The notes below the pieces were generated by a model that was not told the origin of the DNA, did not search any database, and was given only the letters and a program-made list of their open reading frames with translations. From Haliclystus octoradiatus (lineage: Eukaryota > Cnidaria > Staurozoa > Stauromedusae > Haliclystidae), in assembly GCA_916610825.1 (NCBI GenBank), contig OU744452.1, forward strand, positions 188,501 through 252,500: a DNA stretch of 64,000 nucleotides, read 5' to 3'. Positions 26,201 to 34,179 of the stretch are shown here, piece by piece. How positions within the stretch are numbered: the first letter of the stretch is position 1; the number at the start of each line of letters is the position of its first letter. The translations under genes and the position numbers were made by a program.

Positions 26201-29200
26201 CAAATAATGAGAACATGAATTGCTATCATCTTGTGTTTTGTGAAGCTAATGCAGGATTTCAATAGTTACTATAAATGTTATTTTTATATTGACGACTCTA
26301 TTAATTAATACTAAATTCATTTACTTCAATTCCGGTCAACGGCGTATCGATGTACGCAAAAGATGTTTTATCTCTGTTATGCAGGAAAACAATTACTTTT
26401 GTTTTTATTTTGTAAATGTTTACATAAGACAATCCAATTTGAGATGATAGATTAATCATAATTTATTGAGAAGCCTTTTGCAGATTGAGATTTCTTTCCG
26501 TAGTCGTAAATTTGTGAATTCTTTGCTCCATATCGTGGCCTCGTCAGACAATGCATGAATGACTTTAGTTCCACCTGAAATGCTGACTTTGTTTGTTTAA
26601 TTGTAAGAAAGTACTCATCATTCAAAATTGTCGAGGAAGTTCAATACTTGGATTTTTAGGTCTAAGAAAGTAAACATTTGCATTTGCCAACTTTTCTCAG
26701 TTTTAGTTTTGTTGAGTATCTTCTTGCTTCATTCCCCAGCTGAAGCAGATTGTTGCTTCATTTGATATATGTGAGCAAGATAATTTTGATGGGAGTGTTG
26801 TTAGTTACCAGACGCTTCAATTATATTTAACTGCTAAAGATTGAATTTCTATGCCTATTTGCTGCCTGAATAATAATTATCCAGAAATTCTAAAAGTAAT
26901 GTCTAATTATATTTTAATGCCTAACCTTCTGTAAAAAATAGCTGATGAGTAATGATATATCTCCTTTGTCCTGCACAATCCACAATCAGTGCCTCCAGAG
27001 GTTCAACATCATTGATTTTGGGTCTAATCTTCCATTTGCATAAATCGATACCTTCTGTTCTATTTTCACGATCAATGTCTTCACCTTTGCAGTCAACTAA
27101 TGCTTTGCAGAGACTAGTCTTGCCTGAAATATAAAGATTGAGTCATTGGCATTGCAGAAACAAACAGTGATTCTCTTGACGAAAATATAATACAATTTTA
27201 TATAACTTTTTGACACCTACTCCACCCATCTTCAATAATTTTGTACTCAAAACGATGATAAAAGTTTGGGATAATGAAGCCAAAGAAGCTTTTTCAAGCG
27301 TTTAATTAAATAAAATTTAGTTTGATTATTTATGTAGACGGCAAACTTAAAATGATATCATGATCCCTTCAAAATTTTTGACAATTCAAATTTGAGTTTC
27401 ACTATCTTAATTCTTATTATAGTATCTTAGGCAATGGCTAAACGGCGTATTTCGAGCGAAAATAACGCAGAACATAAAGTAATCAGTTCTAAGTACATTA
27501 ACATTTTGATTTTATTTAAATAAAACTTCTTTAAAGTTATTTAACTGAAAATTCTTCTCAATATTATCTTAAGGCTACGTAAATCATTTCAATTTTCGAT
27601 TGTTATTTCTTGAACAGTGGATGCTTATTGCTTCTGTATGCTGATTATTATCTTGAATGGCTAGTAACAATCAAAGAAAAAAGCAATCGATTTTCTTCTA
27701 AGAATTTGTTCATAATTTTCGAATGAAACTTACTATGTTATATCACAGTATATGAGTTATTACCACACTCAAAATTAATCATTTCGTCAGATTGATGGCC
27801 CTATATTTAATTTTGTGAATTTTAAATCGCTCAAGATAAAAGATAACTTATTCCTGTTTAAAAAAGATTAAAATTTTATAACTTGGAGTAGACTGAGCAC
27901 AACAGAACTAAAACGGCAGGTTTCTCCGGGCAAATAGAAATTCACATAAAATGTTCATAAAGAATACAATAAATACTTTCCCGTTTCTTGTTTTGGTTAA
28001 ATTTTATTGAGCTCACCAGAGATGAATTTATAATTCGTTTCACGGTCAGAGCCTTCTCAATTCATACATTTTGTGTTTTCGCCATGCTTCTATGGATTCT
28101 CAAAATCTTTGGAGAACAAAAGAATCAAAGACCATGAAGCTCACATGCAGCATTTTCTCAAAATGATAAGAAGGCTTTGACCTAGAATCATGAAATATAA
28201 ATTGGATTTTTGAAGGGCTTTATTAAAACAAGAAATAGGTAATTGTTTAGCATATTTTTATGAGCAAGTTTATGTAATTTGCAAGTTGCCCGGAGAAACC
28301 TGCCGTTTTGGTTCCGTGGCGCACGGTCTAGAGGGGAAACAGCGGAAGTCATAGGTGAAACTGCAAATTTTAGAGTGAAAATGCTGCAAATGACAACTTA
28401 AGAACAATATTCTGACACCAGCTTGAATGAATCTATTGGGAATTCAATTGAATTTGCATAAATATTGATTATTTGGTCTACGTTGCTGATCGCTTTGATA
28501 GGAGAAGCAGCTGGAATCCAGATTGAAACTGCAAATTTGAGAGAGAAAATGCTGCAAACGACAATTTGAGAAAGATTTTTCTGACTCAAGCTTGAATAAA
28601 TCTCTTGGGAATACAATTGAATTTGCATAAATATTTAATCAAAGCTGTGGGTGATAAATACGATAAAGTTGTGTTACATTCTGAAGATCTTATTGCTCGT
28701 ATAAAATCATATTTTCATTTCTGAATACATTTTGGATAACTGTTTCTAGTTTAGTTGGCTCTGATCGCTTCTTTGCATGAAAGAGCTAACTTAAACTTCA
28801 ATGTATAAAGTGTCTGTGCTGAAGCTGTCAAATATTTCCACTCAACATGTATTTACATACTATTGAAATTCCTTACAGTAGTGGCAAATGAAAATTGCTA
28901 TAGAACTAGTTCTTTCGAGACAAAACAATTAATTATAAATGTTTTATGAATGTTTAATTTTAGGATGCGTGCAATGTATTTTAATACTCATTACATTGTA
29001 TTATATAATATTAAATGTTGGGCCCATAATGATAGGTACTTTTTTCCTTGCCTTTTTCATATTAAAAATCGCCAACAAAAATGGGATGAAACACGTATCT
29101 GATGTGATACAGAGGGTCCAACAAAAGTGGGGATCCTAGATCCTGGAAAGTTAGAGCAAATTCAAAAGAGAATGGATAATTTATAATTTTTAAAAGAAAA

Positions 29201-32200
29201 TGTTTTAGGATTCTGTAAGCTCAATCTTCTGTCAGACACTGGTGATACAGTAGTATTAAAAATCTTATGGAATCAGTGTGAAATAATGTCACTAAGGCTC
29301 CTTGGAAATGATTCAATGAACAACAAATACAAATGAGCAGGGATCAAAGTACAACAAATTGTTCATTCTCTATTATCAATCATTTATTTCATCATTCAAT
29401 GGTATTCAAGGTTGATATAAATTTTTATTTCATATATCATTGGAAATCAGAAACATGGACTTAAAAATGCAATAATCAAATCTCAAAACATTCACATTTT
29501 GATTGTATTTAAATAAAAATTCACAGTTACTTAAATGCAAACTCTTCTCGACATTATCGCAAAGCTAAGTTCGTAATTTTTATTTCCAATGAGTATTTCT
29601 TGAACAGAGGATCTTTATTGCTTCTGTATGTTGATTATTATCTTGAACATGGCTTGTAATACTCACAGAAAAGCGAACGATTTCCTTCCACGAATTTGTT
29701 TATAATTTTTAAATAAACTTAGGATATCATATTGTCTCATGACGAAAACAAATATCTTTGTCTCATGCCATTGGGAACAATAGTTTGTTTATGTAAAACG
29801 CACTAATCAGAAAATTTAATTTATATCCGCCTGTTTAGCGCGCTTCAAGTTTTCAAACATCTCGAAGGTGTATTTAAAGGCGTAAATACTGCATTAAATA
29901 CGCCTGCATTATTTTCGCTCATAATACGCCGTATAGCCATAGCCTAACAAATAATAAAAGTGGATTGAAGGTGTGAAAGTTCATTTGATGCTTCTTGGAA
30001 AGTGCTGAACTAATATTATAGCCACAATTTCAGAATTATTTATGCAATGAAATGTTGACTAGGTTTCAATAAAGTTAGCTATCATACAACAATGTCTATT
30101 GAATTACTGTGGAAATCAATTAATCTGGTGTGGTTCACAAATATATTTTATGTTTCTAGAATTGGTGCGTAAAGCATTATATAGGTGGTAGAATAAATCA
30201 ATAATTTCAATTGTAAAAATAATCCAAACAACGAAGCTACTTTAAGTTAAGAAAATTAAACAGTTTCAAGTTATAAGCTAATGATCTCTGAATAGGATTC
30301 TGATCTGATGTAATACGGATTATAAAAAATTTAAATACTGATCTATAGAGATATAATACAGTCAGAAGTAGTAGTTAATCATATTAAAATATTATTAATC
30401 AAACTTATCAAATTAAATACAACATTTGGAAAATTTGAATCAAACAACACTAAATTCCAAAAGATACCATGAAAATTAAATGAGCTGCTAACAATAAAGT
30501 AAGGAGAGTTACCTTACAATAAGATTGTCATTTTGAAAGCACACAACAACACCTAGCTATTTAATTGTTGTAAACAATAATTCTGAAAAGAAGCTAATTT
30601 TCAGCACTCCATTGTGCATAAGATAGATTACAATTAAGAAGTAAGAAGCCTGTAATTAATAATCAAACTACCGTATTTTCCGGTGTATAAGTCGATTTTC
30701 TAGCCTCAAATTTTCAAGCTAAAATCAAGGGGTCGACTTATACACCGAGTCTACAAATTAGGACCCAAAATCAAAGACAAAAACGACAACAATACAATTA
30801 AATCCTATATATAACGGACAACCTATATTGTTCATATTGTCCGTATTGTTTTGAAAGTAATAAAACTATTTTTCAGACAAGCGATTTCAAAACAATTGTA
30901 TGAATGAATGATAAATGTAATTCAAAGCTGATGTGATCAAATTACGTTGAATTCTTTGTTTGCTCAAGTGTAAAAGGTCAACACATAAAGCGAGCAAGAC
31001 TTGACAACTCGACAAACACGGAGAGAATATCTTGGACTACAATACTAAATCTTGAATTATATTTCCAATTAATTTACTTGGAAGCTGATCTGACCGATAT
31101 ATCAAGGCTAAATCATCCATGAATATAGTACTAGTTTTGATATTGGTTTCACAAAATACATTTTACCGCTTGTTTGTTGATCTTGAGACAAAGGAAAAAG
31201 ATCGAAAAGCCGTAAAGTTCCAAAATGATTATACAAACATTATTGAAAATAAACAAAATTAAAACGATTCAGAACATGATGACTATGATTTAAATTCGGC
31301 TTATACAGAGAATATACCTTAAAACCTAGAAAATGGAGCCCAAAAACAGGTGTCGACTTACACACCGGAAAATACGTAGCTTATAAAACGAAATTAATCT
31401 TCACAAATTACTAAACTAATCTATCAGACATCACAACAAGAGATAAATTAAAAGCAAACAATTTACCTGCCATCGATTCCCCAATCAAAATACATTTCGA
31501 TCTGTTGCTATGGAATCCATTAAATTTATTTAACGCTTCAAAGTAACCAACAATTGAATCTAATCCTTTTTTACATATTTCGTAGGGTGGTTTTTGCAAA
31601 GGATTTCCATTAATATCTAATTCAATTAACGATTTCAATTCTGTTATGCTTTCTGGTAAAAAAGTTAATGAATTATTAGCACAATCTAATTCCTCTAACT
31701 CAATAAGATTTCCAATGTCATCTGGTAACGATAACAGCCCGTTGTAACTAATATATAATACATTTAACGCTTTCAAATTTGATATTGAATTAGGTAATGT
31801 TTTGATGCTGTTACGTAATAGATAAAGTTCCTCCAATTTCATATCATTATTTGTAATTTCTGGAAACGACGTCAATTTATTGTTATTAATATATAATTCA
31901 GTTAACGAGTTCATATTTGATATTGAATTAGGTAATGTTTTGATGCTGTTAAATGATAGATAAAGTTTCTCCAATTTCATATCACTATTTGTAATTTCTG
32001 GAAACGACGTCAATTTATTGTTATAAATATATAATACATTTAACGCTTTTAATTTTGATATTGAATTAGGTAATGTTTCGATGCTGTTGTATGATAGATT
32101 AAGTATCTTCAATTTCATATCATTATTTGTAATTTCAGGAAACGACGTCAATTTGTTCCTGCTCAAATCTAAATGTATCAACTGAATCAAATTGTTTAAT

Positions 32201-32748
32201 ATATCATCTGGGAATTCTTTGATTGAGTTACAACTTAGATCAAGACTTTGTAAGTTTGTTAGATTGATAATCTCATTTGGGAGTGTGTTAAGTCCACAGT
32301 TAATAAAACCTAAATGTTCCAGTGATTCCAAATTAAAAATAACACTTTTCATATTCTCAATGACAAGTTCCGTATTTGATATATCCGACTCAATCGAATA
32401 TATCGAACAAAGCCGAGCAGCAAAATTCTTGTTCAACTTTTGCGTTTGCGACAAGTATTCATTTCTTTTAAATTGTATCGCTTTAACATTTCTTATAACA
32501 TCATTAAAATTCCTTGAGATTTCATCCCCAACTTTGATGTTAGATAAGACAATTATAACAGGATAAATATAGTAACCATCTTCTTTGCCAAGAAATAACG
32601 TAACACATCCACTTTCATTATCAAAACTTCGCTTTCCTTTATCGAGAAGCAAGTTCCACAAATGAATAAATGCCGTATCACATCCAATTTCATTGTCAAA
32701 TCTTCGGCTTCCTCTATGGGTAAGTAACTTCCGAATATGATTTAACAT
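5037..32748 (-). CDS. Roco-caspase fusion gene: LRR - Roc GTPase - COR - caspase, 11 exons
   Basis: I assembled this gene by hand from GT-AG splice sites on the minus strand. Exons: 32748-31467, 27123-26926, 22970-22609, 22284-21761, 18530-18314, 17700-17446, 16828-16624, 12646-12584, 8437-8396, 8277-7741, 5293-5037. The coding length is 3942 nt (about 1313 aa), and every junction keeps frame. Predicted order: unknown N-terminus (1-110), LRRs (about 110-405), Roc (about 415-610), COR (about 615-1010), linker (about 1014-1048), caspase p20 and p10 (about 1048-1313). The Roc part has the P-loop GESMAGKTS, the switch Thr (RTEGID), DCAGQ and THLD. The caspase part has the four expected active-site residues. 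By family knowledge, Roco proteins are GTP-regulated dimeric sensors and caspases are Asp-specific proteases, so a fusion suggests ligand-triggered protease activation. The join between exon 7 and the caspase half is inferred; exon 7 could instead end at a stop at 16607. Confidence 0.7.
5294..5925. other. Last intron, left part
   Basis: This is intron DNA of the Roco-caspase gene. It holds isolated TTCATGAAC-type motifs (about 5400-5520) and no coding exon that I can support. Confidence 0.4.
5926..6062 (-). pseudogene. Stray copy of a Roco exon-1 segment
   Basis: The minus strand encodes GKRRFDNESGCVTLFLGQEDGY, almost the same as residues in the N-terminus of exon 1 (about 32575-32640). The DNA is also near-identical over about 75 bases. 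It lies in the last intron in the same orientation as the gene. No flanking splice sites or longer homology are evident, so I read it as a duplicated fragment rather than an exon. Confidence 0.6.
6925..7390. repeat. Minisatellite rich in the palindrome TTCATGAA
   Basis: About seven degenerate units of roughly 60-70 bp share the pattern TTCATGAACTGGTT(C/T)A then GAATGTGAAATTGCCTGAA. TTCATGAA is its own reverse complement, so the array can fold on itself. Related motifs occur near 5450, 16900, 17215, 25080 and 26100, and densely at 37.6-37.96 kb. It lies in the last intron. Confidence 0.8.
7741..8277 (-). CDS. Exon 10: caspase p20 (large subunit)
   Basis: The acceptor is TTCTTTTTTAG|TT and the donor ACCAG|GTATGT, phase 1 at both ends. 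It reads YPMESVPRGLCVIINNVEF, the classic caspase opening. The substrate-pocket Arg lies in DRKGSDVDV, the catalytic His in LSHGKEG (near 8022) and the catalytic Cys in QACQG (near 7899). QACQG differs by one residue from the common QACRG. An inter-subunit stretch follows with several Asp residues (SEEDSD, VHSDGK, NDDTD) that could be processing sites. The exon ends in WVAATPG, the start of the p10 fold. Confidence 0.93.
8396..8437 (-). CDS. Exon 9: short linker exon before the caspase
   Basis: The exon has 42 nt, with acceptor TTTTCTTTAG|TT and donor CCAT|GTAATT; phase 1 at both ends. It encodes about 14 residues (CKINDEDPPLSNP). It joins in frame to the FYPMES start of the caspase fold. Like exon 8 it could be skipped without a frameshift. 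Confidence 0.5.
9120..9302. repeat. Low-complexity AATCAAAT-type repeat
   Basis: The region is a degenerate run of AATC/CAAAT words with almost no G. It creates a meaningless Lys/Asn/Ile-rich open frame. It lies in intron 8 next to a tRNA-like sequence. Confidence 0.7.
9384..9455 (-). repeat. tRNA-like sequence (SINE relic or tRNA pseudogene)
   Basis: On the minus strand there is an A-box-like TGGTCTAGTGGTGGAGC and a clear B box, GGTTCAATCCC. A 5-bp anticodon-like stem encloses the loop TGCATCA (CAT, Met-like). The acceptor arms do not pair well, and a T-run follows. It is therefore more likely a tRNA-derived SINE head or pseudogene than a working tRNA. Confidence 0.6.
9484..10960. other. 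Intron 8 DNA without recognised features
   Basis: This is AT-rich intronic DNA. Short open frames (for example 10251-10436 plus) show no recognisable motifs, and I see no repeat copies elsewhere in the window. Confidence 0.35.
10940..11262 (-). mobile_element. LINE reverse-transcriptase fragment
   Basis: A minus-strand frame contains EVSQIKDLGIILTLELKS followed by FKHCSLLTSKA. This matches the conserved 'vKDLGvxldxxLxfxxHixxixxkA' segment just beyond the RT core in Jockey/CR1-type LINEs. It is short, 5'-truncated and inside intron 8. Confidence 0.7.
11500..11565. repeat. G/C-rich dispersed repeat end
   Basis: The words CCCCCATACTAGGGACGGCCC and nearby GGGGGTTCACGCCC are shared, in inverted orientation, with 33712-33770. 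A looser match lies near 62620. It is probably the terminus of a dispersed element whose body I cannot trace. Confidence 0.4.
11628..12300. repeat. Repeat copy related to the arms of the 35.8-39.1 kb foldback element
   Basis: The start (AGTACAGTCATTTGAAGCC) and the body (TTCTGTCAAAAATAATTGCG, CTAGTGGAATGTTAAAA, TCTATGTCGATTTG) match both arms at 36433-37022 and 38380-38945, in the right-arm orientation. An internal part is missing. It is a solo or deleted relative of that element, inserted in intron 8. Confidence 0.7.
12584..12646 (-). CDS. Exon 8: short acidic linker exon
   Basis: The exon has 63 nt, with acceptor TTATGCTTAG|AC and donor GAAT|GTGAGT (a near-ideal donor); phase 1 at both ends. 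It encodes about 21 residues, strongly acidic (NHEDEKDMPIEE). Its symmetric phase means it can be skipped without losing frame. It has no family match; I accept it because of its splice sites and phase. Confidence 0.55.
13436..14230 (+). repeat. Local segmental repeat, copy A
   Basis: The segment starts with GTGGTTTGTTTGTTGTCATA and recurs at 14235-14965 and, in part, at 16110-16375. It contains GTAGGGTCAACATCCTAATA and later AACCCTACAAGTTGTGAACC, a short inverted pair around AGGGT/ACCCT. It lies in intron 7 and has no coding content. Confidence 0.8.
14235..14965 (+). repeat. Local segmental repeat, copy B
   Basis: This copy matches copy A over most of its length, including ACAAACAAACTATATACTGA and GCCTTATCAAAACATGCAAC, with small indels. 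It also carries the upstream part (TGACTCCGTCTTTGTAGGGG) that it shares with copy C. The tandem layout suggests unequal exchange. Confidence 0.8.
14966..16109. other. Intron 7 DNA between repeat copies
   Basis: This is AT-rich sequence with a C-run/A-run homopolymer junction at about 15169-15195. No gene or matching repeat was seen. Confidence 0.4.
16110..16375 (+). repeat. Local segmental repeat, copy C (partial)
   Basis: The copy begins TTTAGTTTTAATGATTTTGA and carries the GTGACTCCGTCTTTTGTAGG block, then the same TTTGTTTGTTGTCATATATA block as copies A and B. It ends soon after CCCTACAAATG. Confidence 0.8.
16624..16828 (-). CDS. Exon 7: Cys-rich tail after COR
   Basis: The acceptor is TTCTTTTTAG|ATAACA and the donor AAAAG|GTAACA. 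It starts at phase 0 and ends at phase 1. The product has a likely zinc-binding pattern, CRSLCPSCILN then EVWCKKEHKM, as seen after COR in animal Roco proteins. If the donor is not used, the frame ends six codons later at 16607, which would make a conventional Roco protein. Both forms could exist. Confidence 0.75.
17446..17700 (-). CDS. Exon 6: distal COR domain
   Basis: The acceptor is TTCTTATAG|GAACAA and the donor TTCAAG|GTTTGA, phase 0 at both ends, 85 whole codons. The motif FPPGLFENFMAYIYH matches the FPxGLFxR segment that closes COR domains of MFHAS1-like Roco proteins. A stop codon follows directly in the intron, which supports the donor. Confidence 0.85.
18314..18530 (-). CDS. Exon 5: middle of COR domain
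   Basis: The acceptor is TCTCAATCTAG|G and the donor ATACA|GTATGT. It starts at phase 2 and ends at phase 0, which fits exon 4 exactly. Residues include IFNCLVDILCHFKLFIKLN and ILLVPWFLKSL. This is the usual COR pattern of a helix followed by xLVPxxL. A downstream frame near 21.5 kb was tried as the next exon and failed on phase, while this one fits. Confidence 0.85.
18700..19600. other. Intron 4 DNA without recognised features
   Basis: This is AT-rich intronic sequence. The open frame at 19206-19406 (plus) has no recognisable motif and no codon signal I trust. Confidence 0.35.
19610..19985. repeat. Truncated copy of the 27.9 kb TIR element
   Basis: Long blocks (TTCATACATTTTGTGTTTTCG, CATGAAGCTCACATGCAGCA, AGAAGGCTTTGACCT) match 27980-28320. 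The right terminus ends GGAGAAACCTGCTGTTCTGG, matching the right TIR there. The left terminus is missing. Confidence 0.75.
20028..20680. repeat. Inverted-repeat element
   Basis: The left arm at 20028-20112 contains CCCAATCACAGCACACCTTGG. It is the reverse complement of the right arm at 20580-20680 (CCAAGGTGTGCTGTGATTGGG), with TCAAAAATATGG in both. The spacer of about 470 bp has no gene. It is likely a non-autonomous foldback or MITE in intron 4. Confidence 0.75.
21761..22284 (-). CDS. Exon 4: end of Roc and start of COR domain
   Basis: The acceptor is TTTTTAAAG|GCACATCGC and the donor CTCCTAAG|GTATTT; it starts at phase 0 and ends at phase 2. Recognisable Roco features are the end of the Roc domain (VLPVSTKGVLTGMDELKEEI) and the COR core (LLHLDAVGSSLYF, VFLNPKWFINILKALFTH). 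COR is the dimerisation module that couples GTP state to output in Roco proteins. The segment IPKVYEQLEEF is also typical of COR starts. Confidence 0.9.
22609..22970 (-). CDS. Exon 3: Roc GTPase, G4 region
   Basis: The acceptor is TGCATTTAAG|GC and the donor AAAG|GTATTA. The exon starts at phase 1 and ends at phase 0. It continues the Roc fold with LFLLVVNLYDYEE, then SPIIIVPTHLDK, which holds the T-x-x-D nucleotide-specificity motif. An acidic insert (VEVGDDDCSSG) follows the G4 region. The exon ends in AVLHFKGK. Confidence 0.88.
23345..24589. mobile_element. TIR element with TA target duplication (Tc1/mariner-like, non-autonomous)
   Basis: The left end GGGGAGAGCGGGGTGAAATGG and the right end CACCCCGCTCTCCCC form terminal inverted repeats of about 25 bp with a few mismatches. 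A TA dinucleotide flanks each side (23343-23344 and 24590-24591), as in Tc1/mariner insertions. The 1.2 kb interior has only a short, motif-free open frame (23633-23908), so I see no transposase. It is inserted in intron 2. Confidence 0.75.
25560..26105 (-). mobile_element. LINE 3' fragment (after RT core)
   Basis: The minus strand reads IYSGILKPHLDYGLAIWGN, then INELHKRCIRILCG. This matches the 'lyxxlixPhldYgxxvWg...lqkrxiRxi' segment near the end of LINE ORF2 proteins. There are frame breaks on both sides. It is a 5'-truncated relic in intron 2. Confidence 0.75.
26926..27123 (-). CDS. Exon 2: Roc GTPase, motifs G1 (end) to G3
   Basis: The acceptor is ATATTTCAG|GC and the donor is GAAG|GTTAGG, phase 1 at both ends. 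Across the splice the P-loop completes as G-K-T-S. The exon then reads RTEGID (switch I Thr) and LIVDCAGQRRY (the DxxGQ of switch II). It contains no stop. It has 65 whole codons and was too short to show as a standalone gene. It matches the Roc (Ras of complex proteins) domain, which binds GTP. Confidence 0.88.
27425..27740. repeat. Dispersed repeat, copy 1 (left terminus present)
   Basis: The copy starts GGCAATGGCTAAACGGCGTA then GAGCGAAAATAACGC. The body (TGCTTATTGCTTCTGTATGC, GATTATTATCTTGAA) is shared with 29490-29730. The terminus occurs inverted at 29905-29945. Confidence 0.65.
27901..28314. mobile_element. Small TIR element (MITE), full-length copy
   Basis: The left end AAAACGGCAGGTTTCTCCGGG and the right end CCCGGAGAAACCTGCCGTTTT are inverted repeats. 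The interior (about 350 bp) matches 19610-19985. There is no open frame of note. Superfamily not assigned; the duplication is unclear (GCAC on both sides is a weak candidate). Confidence 0.7.
28360..28640. repeat. Two-copy tandem repeat of about 165-170 bp
   Basis: The blocks GAAACTGCAAATTTxAGAG, AAAATGCTGCAAA and TCAATTGAATTTGCATAAAT occur twice in the same order and orientation, about 170 bp apart. No coding content was recognised. Confidence 0.7.
29490..29945. repeat. Dispersed repeat, copy 2 (right terminus present)
   Basis: The body matches 27500-27740. The right end (TTTTCGCTCATAATACGCCG then TATGGCC-like) is the inverted form of the left end of copy 1. Together they define an element with TIRs of about 35 bp. 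Confidence 0.6.
30671..31376. mobile_element. TIR element with TA duplication (Tc1/mariner-like MITE)
   Basis: The left end CCGTATTTTCCGGTGTATAAG and the right end CTTACACACCGGAAAATACG are inverted repeats. TA flanks both sides (30669-30670 and 31377-31378). The 0.7 kb interior is non-coding. It lies in intron 1, about 90 bp from the end of exon 1. Confidence 0.75.
31467..32748 (-). CDS. Exon 1: N-terminus, leucine-rich repeats and P-loop
   Basis: The ATG at 32748 follows an in-frame TAA a few codons upstream, which supports it as the start. The first about 75 residues hold two copies of a short motif of the type RRFDNExGC, whose role is unknown. About eleven leucine-rich repeats follow, of the LPxxIxxLxxLxxLxLxxN type. 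They include three 46-residue units with nearly identical sequence (SFPEITN-S/N-DMKL). The exon ends in KCILIGESMAG, the first half of the P-loop. The donor is GCAG|GTAAAT, phase 1. LRRs usually bind ligands or partners, so this would be the sensing end. Confidence 0.9.
31795..32160 (-). repeat. 138-bp tandem repeat inside the LRR coding exon
   Basis: The word GGAAACGACGTCAATTT begins at about 31863, 32001 and 32139, a period of exactly 138 bp (46 codons, two LRRs). The units are nearly identical. Repeat number could change by unequal exchange without breaking the frame. Confidence 0.85.
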
Positions 32749-33019
32749 GGTATCAGTAATTTAGGCACAATTAAGAAAATTAATTATAACAACGTAAGCT
32801 ACGATGCGGCGATTCTACCAACATATCTCCAAATGTAAGATGGGGAAATAACCGCCTTGATTTTCATTTTCTCTAAACATGGGCGTGAACACGTGATTGA
32901 CAGAAGTTGGTAGAATCAAATCGAGGCAAAAGGCCAGACCGCTGACCGGAAAGAGCCAGATAATTCCAAATGGCCAGTATTGCGTAACTATGCTTGAATA
33001 ATGCTTAAATAATTCATTT

Positions 33020-33640
33020 CAAAATTCTTGTTCAACTGTTGCAAGTCTATTACCGACAAGTATCTTTTTCTTTTGAATTGTATCGCTTTTACTTTTCTTT
33101 TAACATCATTAATATTCCCTTAAAATTTCATCCCCAACTTTGATGTTAGATGACGTAGCACATCCACTTTCATTGTCAAATCTTCGCCCTCCTTTAAGGG
33201 TGAGTAACTTCCAAGCTAGGGAGGGGGTAACTCCTGTTCTTCAGACACGGGGGGGTGGTGCCACTTTGGAAAAAGGTGAAGCACCCAAAAAGTTAAAAAA
33301 AATTCTGATGCAACCCAAAAAATTCCAAAATTTGAAAAATACTACTCAAAAAGTTCCAGCATATTGATTGATTTCAAGTAAATACACAAAAATGATGCAA
33401 AATGTTTCCAAAAATTCTTGATAAAGTCAAAAATAGGGTACCTCATACCCAAAAAGTTTTTCTCAGCTGAATTATGAACCCAAAAAAGTGGCACGTCCCC
33501 GTATAGCCGTCATATGGGAGTTACCCCTACGGGCTTCCAAGTATGATAAAATGACTGTACTATCAGTAATTTAGGCAGAATTGCGAACAAATTACTTGAG
33601 CATAAAATAACGTAAGTTACGATGGAGAAATGAAAAGTAT
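33020..33640 (-). pseudogene. Degenerate copy of Roco exon 1, interrupted by a MITE
   Basis: The segments 33024-33145, 33150-33215 and 33534-33630 match 32430-32550, 32640-32717 and 32717-32810 of exon 1 and its upstream flank, in the same order and orientation. Stops and indels break the frame. Part of the exon (about 32560-32670) is missing, and the MITE at 33216-33533 splits the copy. It is best explained as a tandem duplication of the 5' end of the gene. Confidence 0.75.
33216..33533. mobile_element. hAT-type MITE with 8-bp target duplication
   Basis: The element is flanked by a perfect direct repeat, CTTCCAAG (33208-33215 and 33534-33541). The ends CTAGGGAGGGGGTAACTCC and GGAGTTACCCCTACGGG are imperfect inverted repeats. 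Eight-base duplications and short TIRs fit the hAT superfamily. No transposase is present. Confidence 0.75.
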
Positions 33641-33892
33641 TGATTTGATTTCCATCCAGCAAAAATTTGCGTAGATAGCAGCATGCCTTGCGAGCAAACA
33701 TCTCAGGCATAAGGGGCCATCCCTAGTATAGGGGTTGTGGGGATGTGAACCTTTCCCCTGAGAATCAAATCTTCATTCGGTAAAAATCATGGTAAAAACA
33801 GGAAGGCGATTCCCAATATCTCCCTTACATTATTTATGTATAACAGATACCAGGTGCCACGAGTAAAGCAAATTAATTATATATATTATTCT

Positions 33893-34039
33893 TGTAGGAT
33901 AATCGTTAGACGATGACTCAAGATAATCACACAGTGGAGTTATCAACAGAATGAATATATTAGAATCACTACACTTATATATATGAAATGGAAATGAGAC
34001 CACTTGAGAAAGAGGCTAGACTATATATTGATTATCACA
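33893..34039 (-). repeat. Probable 3' LTR of gypsy2
   Basis: Read on the minus strand, a purine tract (CCAAGGGGAGATG) is followed by TGTGATAATC at 34039. The LTR would end GATTATCCTACA at 33893. The ends are partly inverted (TG...CA), length 147 bp. No second copy was seen to confirm it. Confidence 0.5.
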
Positions 34040-34179
34040 CATCTCCCCTTGGAGTCTATTGATAATAGTATATTATCAAACTAATACTAAACTGGTAGCT
34101 AATTGAAACGAAGTATAAATCAGCAAATACGTCACTAGTAGATTTTCTCAAGACGCAATAATATACTATGATAAACGTA

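Noticed and set aside
32192-32566. Plus-strand frame of 124 codons
   Set aside because: It is antisense to the LRR exon, and the Leu/Ser-rich product is a shadow.
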